Positions 53,500 to 64,000 of a stretch of DNA of 64,000 bases are shown piece by piece. Source of the DNA: Glandiceps talaboti. Taxonomy: Eukaryota; Hemichordata; Enteropneusta; Spengelidae. Under the pieces are notes generated by a model, which saw only the letters and a list, made by a program, of their open reading frames with translations, was not told the origin of the DNA and searched no databases. Every line of letters begins with the position of its first letter. Positions within the stretch are counted from its first letter, which is position 1. Location of the stretch: assembly GCF_964340395.1 (NCBI RefSeq), contig NC_135561.1, positions 20,406,740 to 20,470,739 of the forward strand. Direction: 5' to 3'. The position numbers and the translations under genes were made by a program.

Positions 53500-53831
53500 A
53501 AGAGGCTGTGGTTGACGACGATGGGCAGTTCTTAAACAGAAGTCACGGAAAGTGAACTTCAAGTAATCAATTGCGCGTGCGAATAAATTGAACAGAACCA
53601 TGTTTATATTTTCATCACATGTATAGTATTATTGTGGTAGAGAGCTCGACTCTACGATGACCACGGATTCGTCACTGTTTCTAGTTCAGCGCAAGGCTCC
53701 CCGAGGAAGGCGAATCCAGGCTTCTGACACGTTATGTATATTTAACACAATTATCATCGGATACCCTAATTTAAAGAACAGCAGCCGCATTTGCTATACA
53801 GTATCAATATATTGTGTTGTCCTATTTGTAC

Positions 53832-53833
<2 letters not shown>

Positions 53834-53862
<29 letters not shown>
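53834..53862. repeat. (AT)n microsatellite
   Basis: About 14 AT units. Confidence 0.95.
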
Positions 53863-53865
<3 letters not shown>

Positions 53866-54087
53866 GAATTTATCATTTCATGTTGTTGTATTCAAGTCAA
53901 GCGTACGGTAAGCAATCATTGAAATATTGAAAATACAATTTTAGAGGCCTTTTCTGTATCTGTATCGTAGACGTACAAGCATCAATACTTTTTGTCGCCT
54001 ACGTAGTCAAGGGTCGTTTGTACGTGTGTGGGGCAATACCGGGGACAATACCATCAAGGTACTTTTAATTATTACCATGATTACTAG

Positions 54088-54125
54088 TATGATGATGATG
54101 GTGGTGGTGGTGGTGGTGGTGATGG

Positions 54126-54212
<87 letters not shown>

Positions 54213-54236
54213 GGAGGAGGAGGAGGAGGAGGAGGA
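54088..54236. repeat. (GAT/GGT)n-(GAT)n-(GAG)n trinucleotide array
   Basis: About 50 trinucleotide units, with a GGT block at the left and a GAG block at the right. Confidence 0.96.
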
Positions 54237-55758
54237 GCCGGACGAGGGTGATGAGGACCCGGGGATGAGGATCGTGGTGGCTGTGATGACAATAAATTCA
54301 TATAAATTGGTAGTGGTCTTGAAATTTAGTAAATTAGTATTACTTTACCATGGCAAACTATGAGTGTATACATTTGTCGAGGTAGAGTTATTTTACCATC
54401 GTAATAAAATTCTGCTTCGTGTAATAGGCCATAAAACTGAGGGGGGGGGGGGGAGAAGTGATTCCAACTGCTCTAGGCCTACTGACCAAACAAGGCTGAT
54501 ATATATGTATTGATGTCACTCCCAGGGTTCAACAGACTTTGTTTACGCTGAGATAAGTACGTGCGTGCCCTCCCGATGAACCTGCAGCTCTTTATATGGA
54601 TGTTTGTTATTGGAACTGTGTCAACGCTACTGAGACCACAACACATGGACTAGCTCTATTATACTGACGGATTAAATACGTCTATAGTTAATTGTTTAAT
54701 AACTTTAGTACGACATATTTTATACAGAGGGGCGGCGCCGTGCCGGGTGTTCGCAATGATAAAACCACCATGTTGAGTATTATATTATGTTAAATACAAA
54801 GGAAGGATTTATTACAGTGGCAAAGTGTGGGATGAGAGGTATTATCACATACAGAGGGAGGGATAGACAAATCTTTGAATAGTGCACGAATGAATATGTT
54901 GGTCAATCGCTTTGATAAATGTCTATGTTTAATAATGTTTGCTATGTGGTAAAGCGCCCTCAATTATCTACCTTGTGAAATGATGTCGTCAGATACTTTG
55001 ATCATGTGAACGAACTGTATACCTGAAATATCCTATAGTGTTCACCGCAATGTGTAGGTTGTACACGGCGTACACGTAGACAATCTGGACAAACAAAGAA
55101 ACAAAGTCATAGCTACAAATCAATAAAATGCTTAATGTTCTATAGGAATTCTTGTTACCGGTATGCAGAGTACTCCACACAGCTTAAAAAAAGAAAAAAA
55201 AAGCTCAAGACATCCGAAATATTGACTTTAAGGGTATGTCGTGTGTAGCGATTGTATATAAGTGTCATGGGTCATTTACTGTTTTTCCAACCTTGCACAC
55301 GTTCGTTTGTTAGGCCTACGTGTCGATCAGCATTTGTGATATTTTGGACACGTTCTGAATGAGGGTCCTTGTACTCAATAAATATCAAGATGACAATTGG
55401 TAAACATCTAAATTGACGAAGAAATGGCTAGCGACAAGAAACCAAGCGATCAAACTTGTCAACAACATTAAATCATATTGATACGTGCAGCGAAACGCAA
55501 ATGATTGTATTGAATTCTTTTCATTTAAATATTATCCATAATATTTTTTTTAAATTAGAGAAAAACATATATAAGGAAGACTGACAGAAGACATCGAAAG
55601 ATTTGAATTATCAACGTACGTATACTTCTATCGAGACTGAAATCCTGGCCGTTCGCAGTTATTTCTTCCTTCCTTCCTTCATTCCTAGCTAGTTACCTAT
55701 CTACTTCCCTCCCTTTTTACCCACTAACTCATCGTAGTGCGTGCATCGTGTGTAATAG

Positions 55759-55759
<1 letters not shown>

Positions 55760-55799
<40 letters not shown>

Positions 55800-55883
55800 T
55801 ACATACATACATACATACACACACACACACCCACACACATATACATACATACATACATACACACATACTGTACATACATACAT

Positions 55884-55917
<34 letters not shown>

Positions 55918-56144
55918 CCACACACACACACACACACACACATACATACATACATACATACATACATACATACATACATACATACATACATACATGCATG
56001 TATACATACATACATACATGCATACATACATACATACATACAATACATACATACATACATACATACATACATACATACATACAATACATACATACATACA
56101 TACATACATACATACATACATACATACATACATACATACATACA
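55760..56144. repeat. (AC)n / (ACAT)n microsatellite
   Basis: Alternating (AC)n and (ACAT)n blocks over about 385 bp. ORFs up to 180 codons over this and the next repeat are artefacts. Confidence 0.97.
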
Positions 56145-56464
56145 TCGTGTTGTATCGTATCGTATCATGTCGTACCGTATCGTATTGTGTTGTATCATAT
56201 TGTATCATATTGTATAGCAGTGCATTGTGTGTGTTGCACATATTGTACTGTATCGTACAGCATCGTATATGTTGTTTAGTGTAATATTGTATTATTCATA
56301 TTGTGTGGCAAAATATAGTATTGTATTGTATTGTATTGTATTGTATTGTATTGTATTGTATTGTATTGTATTGTATTGTATTGTATTGTATTGTATTGTA
56401 TTGTATTGTATTGTATTGTATTGTATTGTATTGTATTGTATTGTATTGTATTGTATTGTATTGT
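56145..56464. repeat. GTATY pentanucleotide repeat: degenerate left part, pure right part
   Basis: 56145-56290 has mutated GTATC/GTATT units with point changes. 56316-56464 is about 30 perfect GTATT units. Confidence 0.93.
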
Positions 56465-57101
56465 GTATACTAATATTAACGTATCAAATATTAACGTATG
56501 TTTATCCTTTTCATTTGCTATATTGCTTTGAGACCCCAGGAATACTATATCATTTCGGGAATTATTAATTTAGTATATGTATCTCATAAATTTCGGATAA
56601 AGTTTTATTGAGTTGGTTAAATTATTCCTGAATGGTTATAATTATCTTTTTGACCCATCATAAATTTATAGACCGCTGTCAGTCAAACTGCACCGCCAGT
56701 CTCCAGATGACGTCACATTCTGTATACTAGTATTAATGTGTTCAACTGGACAGGTGTTTATGGCAGGGGTTAGAGGTGCAACAACAAGTGATAGATCACT
56801 TGTTTATTTCGATAAACCATCGATTATATGTAAAAAGACAACCAGGTCAGTCAGTCATAAATAATCACGTGATAATAATAACCACGGCAATAAATCTGGA
56901 TCTGACGTTTGTGACAACTGTTGTGTGATACGACAAACGATATGTTGAGTTTATGAGTACTCAGTGAGGTCATTGAGTGCGATCACTATAGCTGTCTTTG
57001 AGAGCTATGGTCCATGCCAGGGCAATGTTTATGTTGCAACCCATAGTTGCAACCGTTACAAGATGAACATGCAGTTTTGACGAGATGGGATATTACAACT
57101 T

Positions 57102-57257
57102 AGGTTCGCCGAAAAACTTAGCGTGTCATACATATTTTATGTTTCCTAAGAACAATGTAGATAGGTGTTAAGAAACAGGCTTCCCACTGCAAGGCCACTC
57201 ATTATAAATATAAACAATACCATCCGATCGTACCTATACTGATACACAGACACACAG

Positions 57258-57289
<32 letters not shown>

Positions 57290-57359
57290 ACACACACACA
57301 CACACATACACACACAGACACACACAGACAGACAGACAGACAGACATACACACACACAC

Positions 57360-57400
<41 letters not shown>

Positions 57401-57698
57401 AACAACAACAACAACAACAACAACAAGTTCCTTGGAACAAAGAAGCTATTTAATGTCATCACATTGCATGCTCAGATTTTGACACTTACAAATTGAAACT
57501 AGCAAGAATTTGAGTCTGCTTGCATGGTTCCCAGTGGTGACATGTGTGTACATATACAGTGCCTCCATGTCGGCAGGAGTGTGGTGTTGTTTGTATTTGT
57601 ATTGACTGGTCTGTGGGAAGCCCATTTCTTAATACTTATCTAAAGTGTTCTTGGGGAACACAAAATATGTATGATACTCACAGTCTTTCGGCGAACCT
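57102..57698. mobile_element. Inverted-repeat element (MITE-like) with an internal microsatellite
   Basis: Inverted arms of about 90 bp lie at 57102-57195 and 57605-57698. The outer ends are AGGTTCGCCGAAA (left) and TTTCGGCGAACCT (right). Inner parts also match: TGGGAAGCC, TTTCTTAA, ACCTATCTA and AAATATGTATGA. By eye identity is about 80 percent. The interior contains (AC)n, (ACAG)n and (AAC)n microsatellites (57241-57425). No transposase is seen. The target duplication is not clear, so the superfamily is unassigned. Confidence 0.65.
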
Positions 57699-57719
57699 CC
57701 AATTTTTAAGCTGTAAGTT

Positions 57720-57764
57720 CAGTGAGAGTGGTTACAGTGAGAGTGGTTACAATGAGACTGGTTA
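57720..57764 (+). repeat. 15-bp tandem repeat, 3 copies
   Basis: AGTGAGAGTGGTTAC twice, then AATGAGACTGGTTAC, just outside the right end of the 57102-57698 element. Confidence 0.85.
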
Positions 57765-57970
57765 CAAGGTTTATGTTAAGATAAAGATAGTAGACATGTT
57801 GACATTGCCATCTCACTGTGAAAGTGTTTGAGTCTATGGTCTCTGTGGTCACTGTATAAAGTTGGTTATTTGAATGCATGGTGAACCTGCCATATGCTGC
57901 TACTGTTTACATCATAATAGAATACAGAGCAGACACTTTTGGAAGCAATGAGTGTATGTATCTTTCTTAA

Positions 57971-58287
57971 GACCGATTGGCCAGCCTCACTGAAATTGAT
58001 GACGCATCTAATCCAAACTGCATGCTCATTCTATTTTGGCTGTAAGATTAAACCGTGTGGCCAGTCTCACTGAACTTGATGACGTATCTAATCCAAACTG
58101 CATGCTCATTCTATTTTGGCTGTAAGATTAAACCGTGTGGCCAGTCTCTCTGAACTTGATGACGTATCTAATCCAAACTGCATGCTCATTCTATTTTGGC
58201 TGTAAGATTAAACCGTGTGGCCAGTCTCTCTGAACTTGATGACGCATCTAATCGAAACTACATGCTCATTCTATATTGGCTGTAACT
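57971..58287 (+). repeat. 80-bp tandem repeat, 4 copies
   Basis: GGCCAG recurs at 57979, 58059, 58139 and 58219, an exact 80-bp period. Units share GATGACGYATCTAATC, CTGCATGCTCATTCTA and TTGGCTGTAA. The first and last copies are the most diverged. It begins about 270 bp after the inverted-repeat element at 57102-57698. Confidence 0.92.
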
Positions 58288-58670
58288 TCACTTTGTAAAT
58301 TGTAGGGTAATCGGTCATTTCCGTTGTATTGCAGTGAACTCATTAGATTTTACGACCAATATACATTAACCTAGATCCATTCCCAAATGTCATCTACTTT
58401 TGTCTACTACTGGTCACTAAATGAAGGATAATATGATATTTACGAGATGTAGGGATAGGGACACTTATCCTGGGTTTAATTGTACCCCTGTCTTTACCAT
58501 TTATCATGTGGGGGTATGAATAGACTTTAGCAATAGCAGTCCGTGTAAATGCAGTGATCAATAGAACCCCATTTAAATATTACCCGGACGTGTGTACGTG
58601 TAGGTAATATAGGGACGGAATTTTTATTTTCAGTTCTTGACAATGCGCGGAGCAGCCTGTCTACAGACGT

Positions 58671-58743
58671 CGCTGGATCCGAGACTCCGATACAGTCATG
58701 CGCTTTTTCACTATCCGAGTGTAGCGGAGTCACAGATCCAGCG
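58671..58743. repeat. Inverted repeat with 19-bp arms
   Basis: CGCTGGATCCGAGACTCCG (58671-58689) is the near-complement of CGGAGTCACAGATCCAGCG (58725-58743), with two mismatches. Weaker similarity extends outward on both sides. The segment is GC-rich for this region. Confidence 0.7.
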
Positions 58744-59652
58744 AGTAGGCAAGATTTATTTGTGATATGTCTGTAGCCATTTGGTATAAAATGATATTCT
58801 TCTCGTCCTCAATATTTTCACTCAATGTTCTGTTATGTTATAACTGCTGTGTCATCAGAATCTATGTCCATGGATTTTTTTTTTCTAATTCCGCAATGCC
58901 CTGTCCAGTACGTAGTTACCATGGGGATCCGTAGTATTTCTTATGTTGCCGTATCCTTGTCAATAAGCTCAAATACAATACGTTGTGATTTGAATGTATT
59001 CCCCTACCTGTATCTGAAAAAAAAGTTGAGAGTGTATTGATTTGTAATCACAGGATTCTTGTTATTGTTCATGGGAAAACACTAATCAAAGCAATAATAC
59101 GCGCCACTGTGGTAGTTACCGTCGATCACATTCTCCGTGATTTGCCCCGTTCTTTATCCTTCCCAATTACGGTATCTTTTATTGTGGTGTGTCACAATAC
59201 TACCTTTTTATTATACATTGTATTCATTTTGAACAGTGACGAAGTCAAATGAGGGTGACATAAAGTACGTCTACCTCTAAACAACACATGCACAAACGCA
59301 CGTCACACCTATGGCACATGATTGTGAACACTGGTACTTAGAATTCACTCACTCGTGTAAATATTCATAGACAGGTTACTAGTAATCTATATTTTTACGA
59401 CAGCGGAAACCGAGTTTTGAGCTTAGGATAAGCACAAACTAAAAGTTTTTGTTACGATATAGCGGAGATAAGTTTCGAATTTCAACTGGTAGTAATTGAA
59501 TAAGACACAAAATTATTGTTGCGATCATAGACTCTACATGATATTTTACTCACAGTACGATGTCGTTACGATTTCCATGATCTTGTAGTGTAAATTTTTA
59601 GGGACCTCACATTAATTTTGTACCTCAACAACTAGCGAAATATTTTTATAAC

Positions 59653-59698
59653 GTGTAAAATGTTTGTTTTTGCGCGCACAAAAACGAACATTTTACAC
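59653..59698. repeat. 46-bp near-perfect palindrome
   Basis: GTGTAAAATGTTTGTTTTTG and its near complement flank a CGCGC centre. Arms are about 21 bp with one mismatch. It is a simple hairpin with no element ends visible. Confidence 0.8.
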
Positions 59699-59859
59699 AT
59701 TTCTTTGTTTTTTTTGCAGTTTATTGAGTTACAAACACATACTTGGTCTATGTTATTTCCGTTTTTTAAAGGAAAACATGTCAAAGTTTATGATAAAATT
59801 AGCGAAATATTAAGGAAAGTCATTTTATAGGAGGTAGAAAATAAAATATTCTTCGTGCT

Positions 59860-59861
<2 letters not shown>

Positions 59862-59918
<57 letters not shown>

Positions 59919-59952
59919 GTGTGTGTGTGTGTGTGTGTGTGTGGGGGGGGGG
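59862..59952. repeat. (GA)n-(GT)n-G run
   Basis: About 27 GA units, then about 12 GT units, then a short G run. Confidence 0.96.
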
Positions 59953-60658
59953 TGTTTACCAACCTACCGACCTAACATGAGAATGTTATTGCTATAGATG
60001 GAAGCGTAGCTTTATTAATATTGTAGAGGAAGTTGGGGGAAATTGTAAAATAGTTGTTGATGATGAATGGATATCAAATTGTCAACAGACACATTGCAGG
60101 GAGACTTAATATTGGCAGTTGATGTCCTTGTTCCGTGTGTAACAGACGTTCACTGCCTGCACATCTTTCCATTAACAATCTAAATATATCATTGTATTTC
60201 TCTATTTTTGGGTTGAGAGAGATATCATTAAATAGCACGTGTTTTGAGTAACGAATTAAGTTGGCATTGAAATGTAAGAATGAGACATTTTGTCAGCTGT
60301 CAAGTGTAATGACGATAAAGTAAACTGATCGATAGAATGTACTTTTTAAAAAAAATTCAAGGTCCCCTTTTAAAATATGTCTATAAACTTTCTTTGACAT
60401 TGAACTCGACATGCTATCATTTCCCACGAAATCCAGTTTCTCTTTTAATTTTGACGATGTAAGCAATACTTGGAACTATTGATTTCTTAAAACCAAATCA
60501 ATTAAAAGTTGATGGCCATTCCTTAGACTTGGACTTGTACGTGTAACTTTAATCTAATTCAAATAGTATATACACTTTCGACGTTATTTATGTGTATGTA
60601 ACCAGTAGTTTTAACGGGTGTACTGTCTGTCTGTTTCTGTTTCTGTTTCCCTCCGTCC

Positions 60659-60873
<215 letters not shown>

Positions 60874-61079
60874 TCTAAAGTCTAAATACGTACAATTGTA
60901 TATACATGATACCGTATATCTCTATTATATGTGGTCTTGCTAATCTAGTTAACATCCTAACTCATCCATTGTCTTTTTTGCTGGTCTGTTCTGAGAGTGA
61001 TCACCTCTTCAATCTGACAACGACATAAATAAAAGCAAATCTAGTCATGTTCCAACATTAAGTTTTAATGATCAGATTA

Positions 61080-61178
61080 CACACCCTCCCCACACAAACA
61101 CCCACCCCCACACACATGCACACAAAGACATAGACACAGGCACATACACACACACTCTGTCTGTCTGTCTGTCTCTCT

Positions 61179-61272
<94 letters not shown>
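61080..61272. repeat. (AC)n / (CTGT)n / C-run / (CT)n microsatellite
   Basis: It ends about 390 bp upstream of the CULT gene start codon, with about 40 CT units at its right end. Confidence 0.95.
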
Positions 61273-61276
<4 letters not shown>

Positions 61277-61654
61277 TTTCAAGCTTTCATTATATTGTCA
61301 GCAAACCTGGTAAAATGTATTTCGCTAGCAGGAGGCATTGGATTATACTGAAGTCTATTGAATTTCTTTTGGATGTAAACAAGTCCTTCAGCAGTTTGCT
61401 ACAGGCTAAAGGATGGTAGTCATACAATTTATCAATATTTTACCATGCTTGCTAAGGCATGTTGTTATGCAATAAAGACTGATTGTTTGATTTAATATTA
61501 TAAGTCAAATGTTAGATGAAAACATATTTTCCGGCAAAATTTACTGCACAATATGAACAAGGACTGATACGACGCAATGTAGGACAACCATGGAAGTCGC
61601 CAAAGGAAGTAGCTTGTATACGCTTCAAAGACTGCCCTCTCGAGTTCAAATTTG

Positions 61655-61673
61655 GTACAAATATGGCTGCGTC
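61655..61673 (+). promoter_or_regulatory. YY1-like motif over the CULT gene start codon
   Basis: AAATATGGCTGCGTCC overlaps the ATG and resembles the AANATGGCNGC YY1 site, which often overlaps start codons in animal first exons. This is a sequence match only. Confidence 0.35.
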
Positions 61674-61792
61674 CAGAAGAGGAAGGGGAGCGTATGTTGT
61701 AAACATCACAACGTGGAGCTCAGTATGGTGTGTCATTCAAATACTTGCTATTTTGAGAGGAGCAGTTAATGCACAAGACGACGAATGGGATG
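61663..61792 (+). CDS. Exon 1 of secreted CULT-domain (cereblon-like) protein: signal peptide
   Basis: Forty-three codons plus one base. The chosen ATG at 61663 sits in a YY1-like start context (AAATATGGCTGCGTCC). It opens a classic signal peptide: a basic start (MAASRRGRG), a hydrophobic core (VWCVIQILAIL), and a small-residue cleavage region AVNA before acidic QDDEWD. An in-frame upstream ATG at 61516 would add 49 residues ahead of the signal and is less likely. The donor is GATG|GTAAAA. The split codon (g|at, Asp 44) joins in phase to the exon at 63672. Secreted CULT proteins are a described animal family related to the thalidomide-binding domain of cereblon; their ligand is not established. 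Confidence 0.78.
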
Positions 61793-62449
61793 GTAAAAAT
61801 GAAATTTTACTACGATAAGGATGGGAAATGTAGATAATATAGTAATCACTTCTAGTCTAAATTGATGTACATGCAGAGTTAACTTGTTAACCGATGTAGT
61901 TTATAGTTTTATAAAACTCGTTCAAAATGAAACCGAGAAATACAATTGGAAGGGATATGCAATCCTAGAAAAACCCGAATTTAAATAAAAATAACAAACT
62001 TGTGTGTTAATTGTATTAAAAAACCCCCCCAAAAAACCAAAACACATTTATGTGATAACTTTATATGATTTATGATTATAATACTTGTATGGACAAGTTG
62101 ACAACACTGTCCTATGATTGGTATTTCAAATTGTAATTGAAATCCATGAATGAATTGATGCTACAGATGTGTTGACCCATCAGGTCGACCCAACAGTACC
62201 CTGTTTGGTGGGGGCACCTCCATGCTGTTCTGCATTATGGCCCAACACTAAACACCTTGTTGCACTGCAGCATATGTGTTAATAACAATACACATCGTGT
62301 TTATGACAGGGTCCAACCATATTTATATCATATTGTTTTTCATCCCAAATTGGCAATATTGTCCATTTTGACATGCATGTATGTCATCTCTTGTACATGA
62401 TGTCAGTCACATCAGGATAAACATAGAGAATGTACCAGTGGATGTCTAA

Positions 62450-62684
62450 TAGCTCAGCTGGTTAGCTCAGTACTTTGGGGTACGTCCCTTTTCTTTTCTC
62501 AGTTTCATTTCATATCTCTGTCTCTCCAAAAATATGTATACCTGTAGGCTATAACACCAATACTTGCATAAAAATAAAATAGAATGACTGCAGACTGACT
62601 GACTGACTGACTGATTAACTAACTAACTAACTACCCAACTACCCAACTGACTGACTGACTGACTGACTGACTGACTGACTGAGA
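62450..62684 (+). mobile_element. Possible tRNA-derived SINE with (GACT)n tail
   Basis: TAATAGCTCAGCTGGTTAG at about 62449-62467 matches a tRNA A-box (TRGCNNAGYNGG). About 150 bp later the segment ends in (GACT)n-(AACT)n-(GACT)n (62590-62680), a layout typical of SINE tails. No clear B-box is visible, so this is tentative. Confidence 0.35.
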
Positions 62685-62840
62685 CTGAATAATTCAGATC
62701 TGCAATGTACCATCACTATTTAGGTGCAGTATAGAAGCTATGCGTTAGCAGTTGATTTGTGTCATGAAATATGTTATTTTGAAAATTCATAAAAGTATAT
62801 CACAGGGTAAAACATAATGGAACAGACTGTGTTTATGAAA

Positions 62841-63071
62841 GTACAGCATAGGGTAGTGGTTAGACTGTTGACAGTACAGCATAGGGTAGTGGTTAGACTG
62901 TTGACAGTACAGCATAGGGTAGTGGTTAGACTGTTGACAGTACAGCATAGGGTAGTGGTTAGACTGTTGACAGTACAGCATAGGGTAGTGGTTAGACTGT
63001 TGACAGTACAGCATAGGGTAGTGGTTAGACTGTTGACAGTACAGCATAGGGTAGTGGTTAGACTGTTGACA
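62841..63071 (+). repeat. 33-bp minisatellite, 7 copies
   Basis: Seven essentially identical units of 33 bp (231 bp), each with GTACAGCATAGGG and TAGTGGTTAGACTGTTGACA. The TAGTGGTTAGA core resembles the D-arm/A-box region of tRNA-derived SINEs. A partial extra copy (TAGACTGTTGACAGTCGTTT) recurs at about 63186, after 110 bp. It lies in intron 1 of the CULT gene. Confidence 0.93.
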
Positions 63072-63526
63072 GTCGTTTTGACTTCTTTTGTCATTTATCT
63101 TTTTAAATTTTTGTTGATGAAATAGAATTAAAATTTGGTAGTTTTTAGAACTTGATATGTTTTCTCTATGCATATGTATAAATGTAGACTGTTGACAGTC
63201 GTTTGTGCCTTTTTTGCTATGTTTCATCTAAATCGTCACCTCGCTCCGTAGCAATGGATACTAATGCATACTGATAGGAACTGTGATTGCCGAGAACTAT
63301 GACCCAATGTCAAACGTTCTACAGTAAAAATGTTCGTACTGTTATCATGTGAGGGTGCGGCAAGGAAGAACAGTTGCACACTCACTGTTCAATCTGTATG
63401 CAGTTATAGTATTGCTCCGGATTGAAGTGAGGTGACAACTTTAGTTTTAGATAGAACGTATCAAAAAAGGCATGAACAACTGTCAACAGTCTAGTATAAA
63501 TGCAATCAATGGAGAACACTGTAAGC

Positions 63527-63582
63527 GTGTGTGTGTGTGTGTGTGCGTACATGCGTGCATGTGTGCGTGTGTGCGTGCGTGT
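63527..63582. repeat. GT/GC-rich microsatellite
   Basis: (GT)n followed by GCGTGTGTGCGTGCG-type sequence, in the CULT gene intron. Confidence 0.9.
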
Positions 63583-63671
63583 AAACCATAGTAACAAATA
63601 AGGAATTCTCAAATAAATTTTGACAACATATGTGAAATTTCTCTCTTTATTTTGATTTACTGTCTTTTCAG

Positions 63672-63818
63672 ATTATCTCCTATGTCGACAGTGTGGACAT
63701 GAAGTGACAACTGCCGTAGATTTAAATAGAGTAGCCAGTGCACAGGCATTGAGACAAAGAAATGATACCATATTAGGAATTCCTGGTGTACTTATCCAGC
63801 TGTTTAAAAATCCCCATG
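63672..63818 (+). CDS. Exon 2 of secreted CULT-domain (cereblon-like) protein: N-terminal half of CULT fold
   Basis: The exon is 147 nt. Its acceptor is TTTTCAG|ATTATC and its donor CCATG|GTAAAT. It carries two bases of Asp 44, 48 whole codons (residues 45-92) and one base of the next codon. It begins YLLCRQCGHEV, whose C48-x-x-C51 is the first zinc half-site of the CULT fold (cereblon has a CxxC at the same position). It ends in LFKNPH, and the following codon starts with G, giving the NPHG motif that cereblon also has (VNPHGYVHE). An N-glycosylation sequon N74-D-T fits a secreted protein. The second CxxC, the aromatic cage tryptophans and the stop codon lie beyond the right edge, so the gene is partial and ligand-binding residues cannot be checked. 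Confidence 0.82.
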
Positions 63819-64000
63819 GTAAATATTAATAATATTGTTACTGTAGTGATATTTATGATAACGATAATATCTTCCTGTCTCCAGCTATGATTGAAATACT
63901 GTACACTCTCATCAGTCATATCATGTGGAGTCATGATGATTGAATAATTAATGTGGCTGGCTTGGAATCTGCAGTTTGCTGCTGTTTGCTCCTGAATGTG
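63819..64000 (+). other. Start of intron 2 of CULT-domain gene
   Basis: It follows the donor at 63819 and runs to the window edge. It is AT-rich with no feature recognised. Confidence 0.6.

Larger units (their letters stand above)
61793..63671 (+). other. Intron 1 of CULT-domain gene
   Basis: About 1.9 kb with GT...AG ends. It contains a SINE-like segment ending in a (GACT)n tail (62450-62684), a 33-bp minisatellite (62841-63071) and a short GT-rich stretch (63527-63582). No additional exon is seen. Confidence 0.75.

Noticed and set aside
57544-57831. 95-codon open frame with a GYSESGYNETGY repeat
   Set aside because: It runs across the right arm of an inverted-repeat element and a 15-bp tandem repeat. 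Its similarity to the minus-strand frame at 57146-57361 comes from the inverted arms.
61516-61662. Upstream ATG as the start of the CULT protein
   Set aside because: It would put 49 polar residues in front of a clear signal peptide, while the ATG at 61663 gives a standard secretory N-terminus.
62774-63227. ORFs with seven 11-residue repeats on both strands
   Set aside because: They are translations of the 33-bp minisatellite (33 is a multiple of 3), which sits inside an intron.

Overview
The window looks like nuclear DNA of an animal, most likely a marine invertebrate. It is AT-rich and gene-poor, with split genes and GT-AG introns. It is crowded with tetranucleotide microsatellites, minisatellites, hairpin (MITE-like) elements and retroelement remnants. 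Both recognisable genes belong to animal protein families. The octamer TACATGTA recurs at more than twenty places. I cannot name a phylum; lophotrochozoan, hemichordate or cephalochordate would all fit.

Left half (1-28703, minus strand): a large zinc-finger transcription-factor gene of the SLC2A4RG / ZNF395 / ZNF704 (HDBP; insect Glut4EF) family. I resolved four coding exons with matching splice phases: 28703-28213, 26159-26008, 22979-22711 and 14437-14337. The spliced product is 337 complete residues plus a split codon, ending just after a C-X4-C-X12-H-X4-H finger. The 3' exons, including the family's C-terminal cysteine-rich motif, were not found in 1-14336 and probably lie beyond the left edge. 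The introns hold a 17-copy, 38-bp minisatellite whose minus strand resembles a Pol III A-box, plus several diverged tandem duplications.

Middle (28704-61662): about 33 kb in which I recognise no intact gene. It contains a decayed non-LTR retrotransposon reverse transcriptase fragment (38287-39408), a tRNA-like SINE head (about 38000-38084), two MITE-like inverted-repeat elements (43335-43601 and 57102-57698), many compound microsatellites, and an unusual (TA)n-flanked cluster at 50180-50690. That cluster has a 70-bp-arm palindrome whose two arms each encode a hammerhead ribozyme core, one per strand, and a third hammerhead 240 bp away. Such ribozymes are known from Penelope-like elements and animal retrozymes.

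Right end (61663-64000, plus strand): the first two coding exons (61663-61792 and 63672-63818) of a secreted protein with the start of a CULT domain, the cereblon/thalidomide-binding fold. It has a signal peptide, a CxxC zinc half-site and an NPHG motif, and it runs off the right edge. The two genes face away from each other and nothing links them functionally. The most unusual features of the window are the ribozyme palindrome and the tRNA-promoter-like minisatellites.
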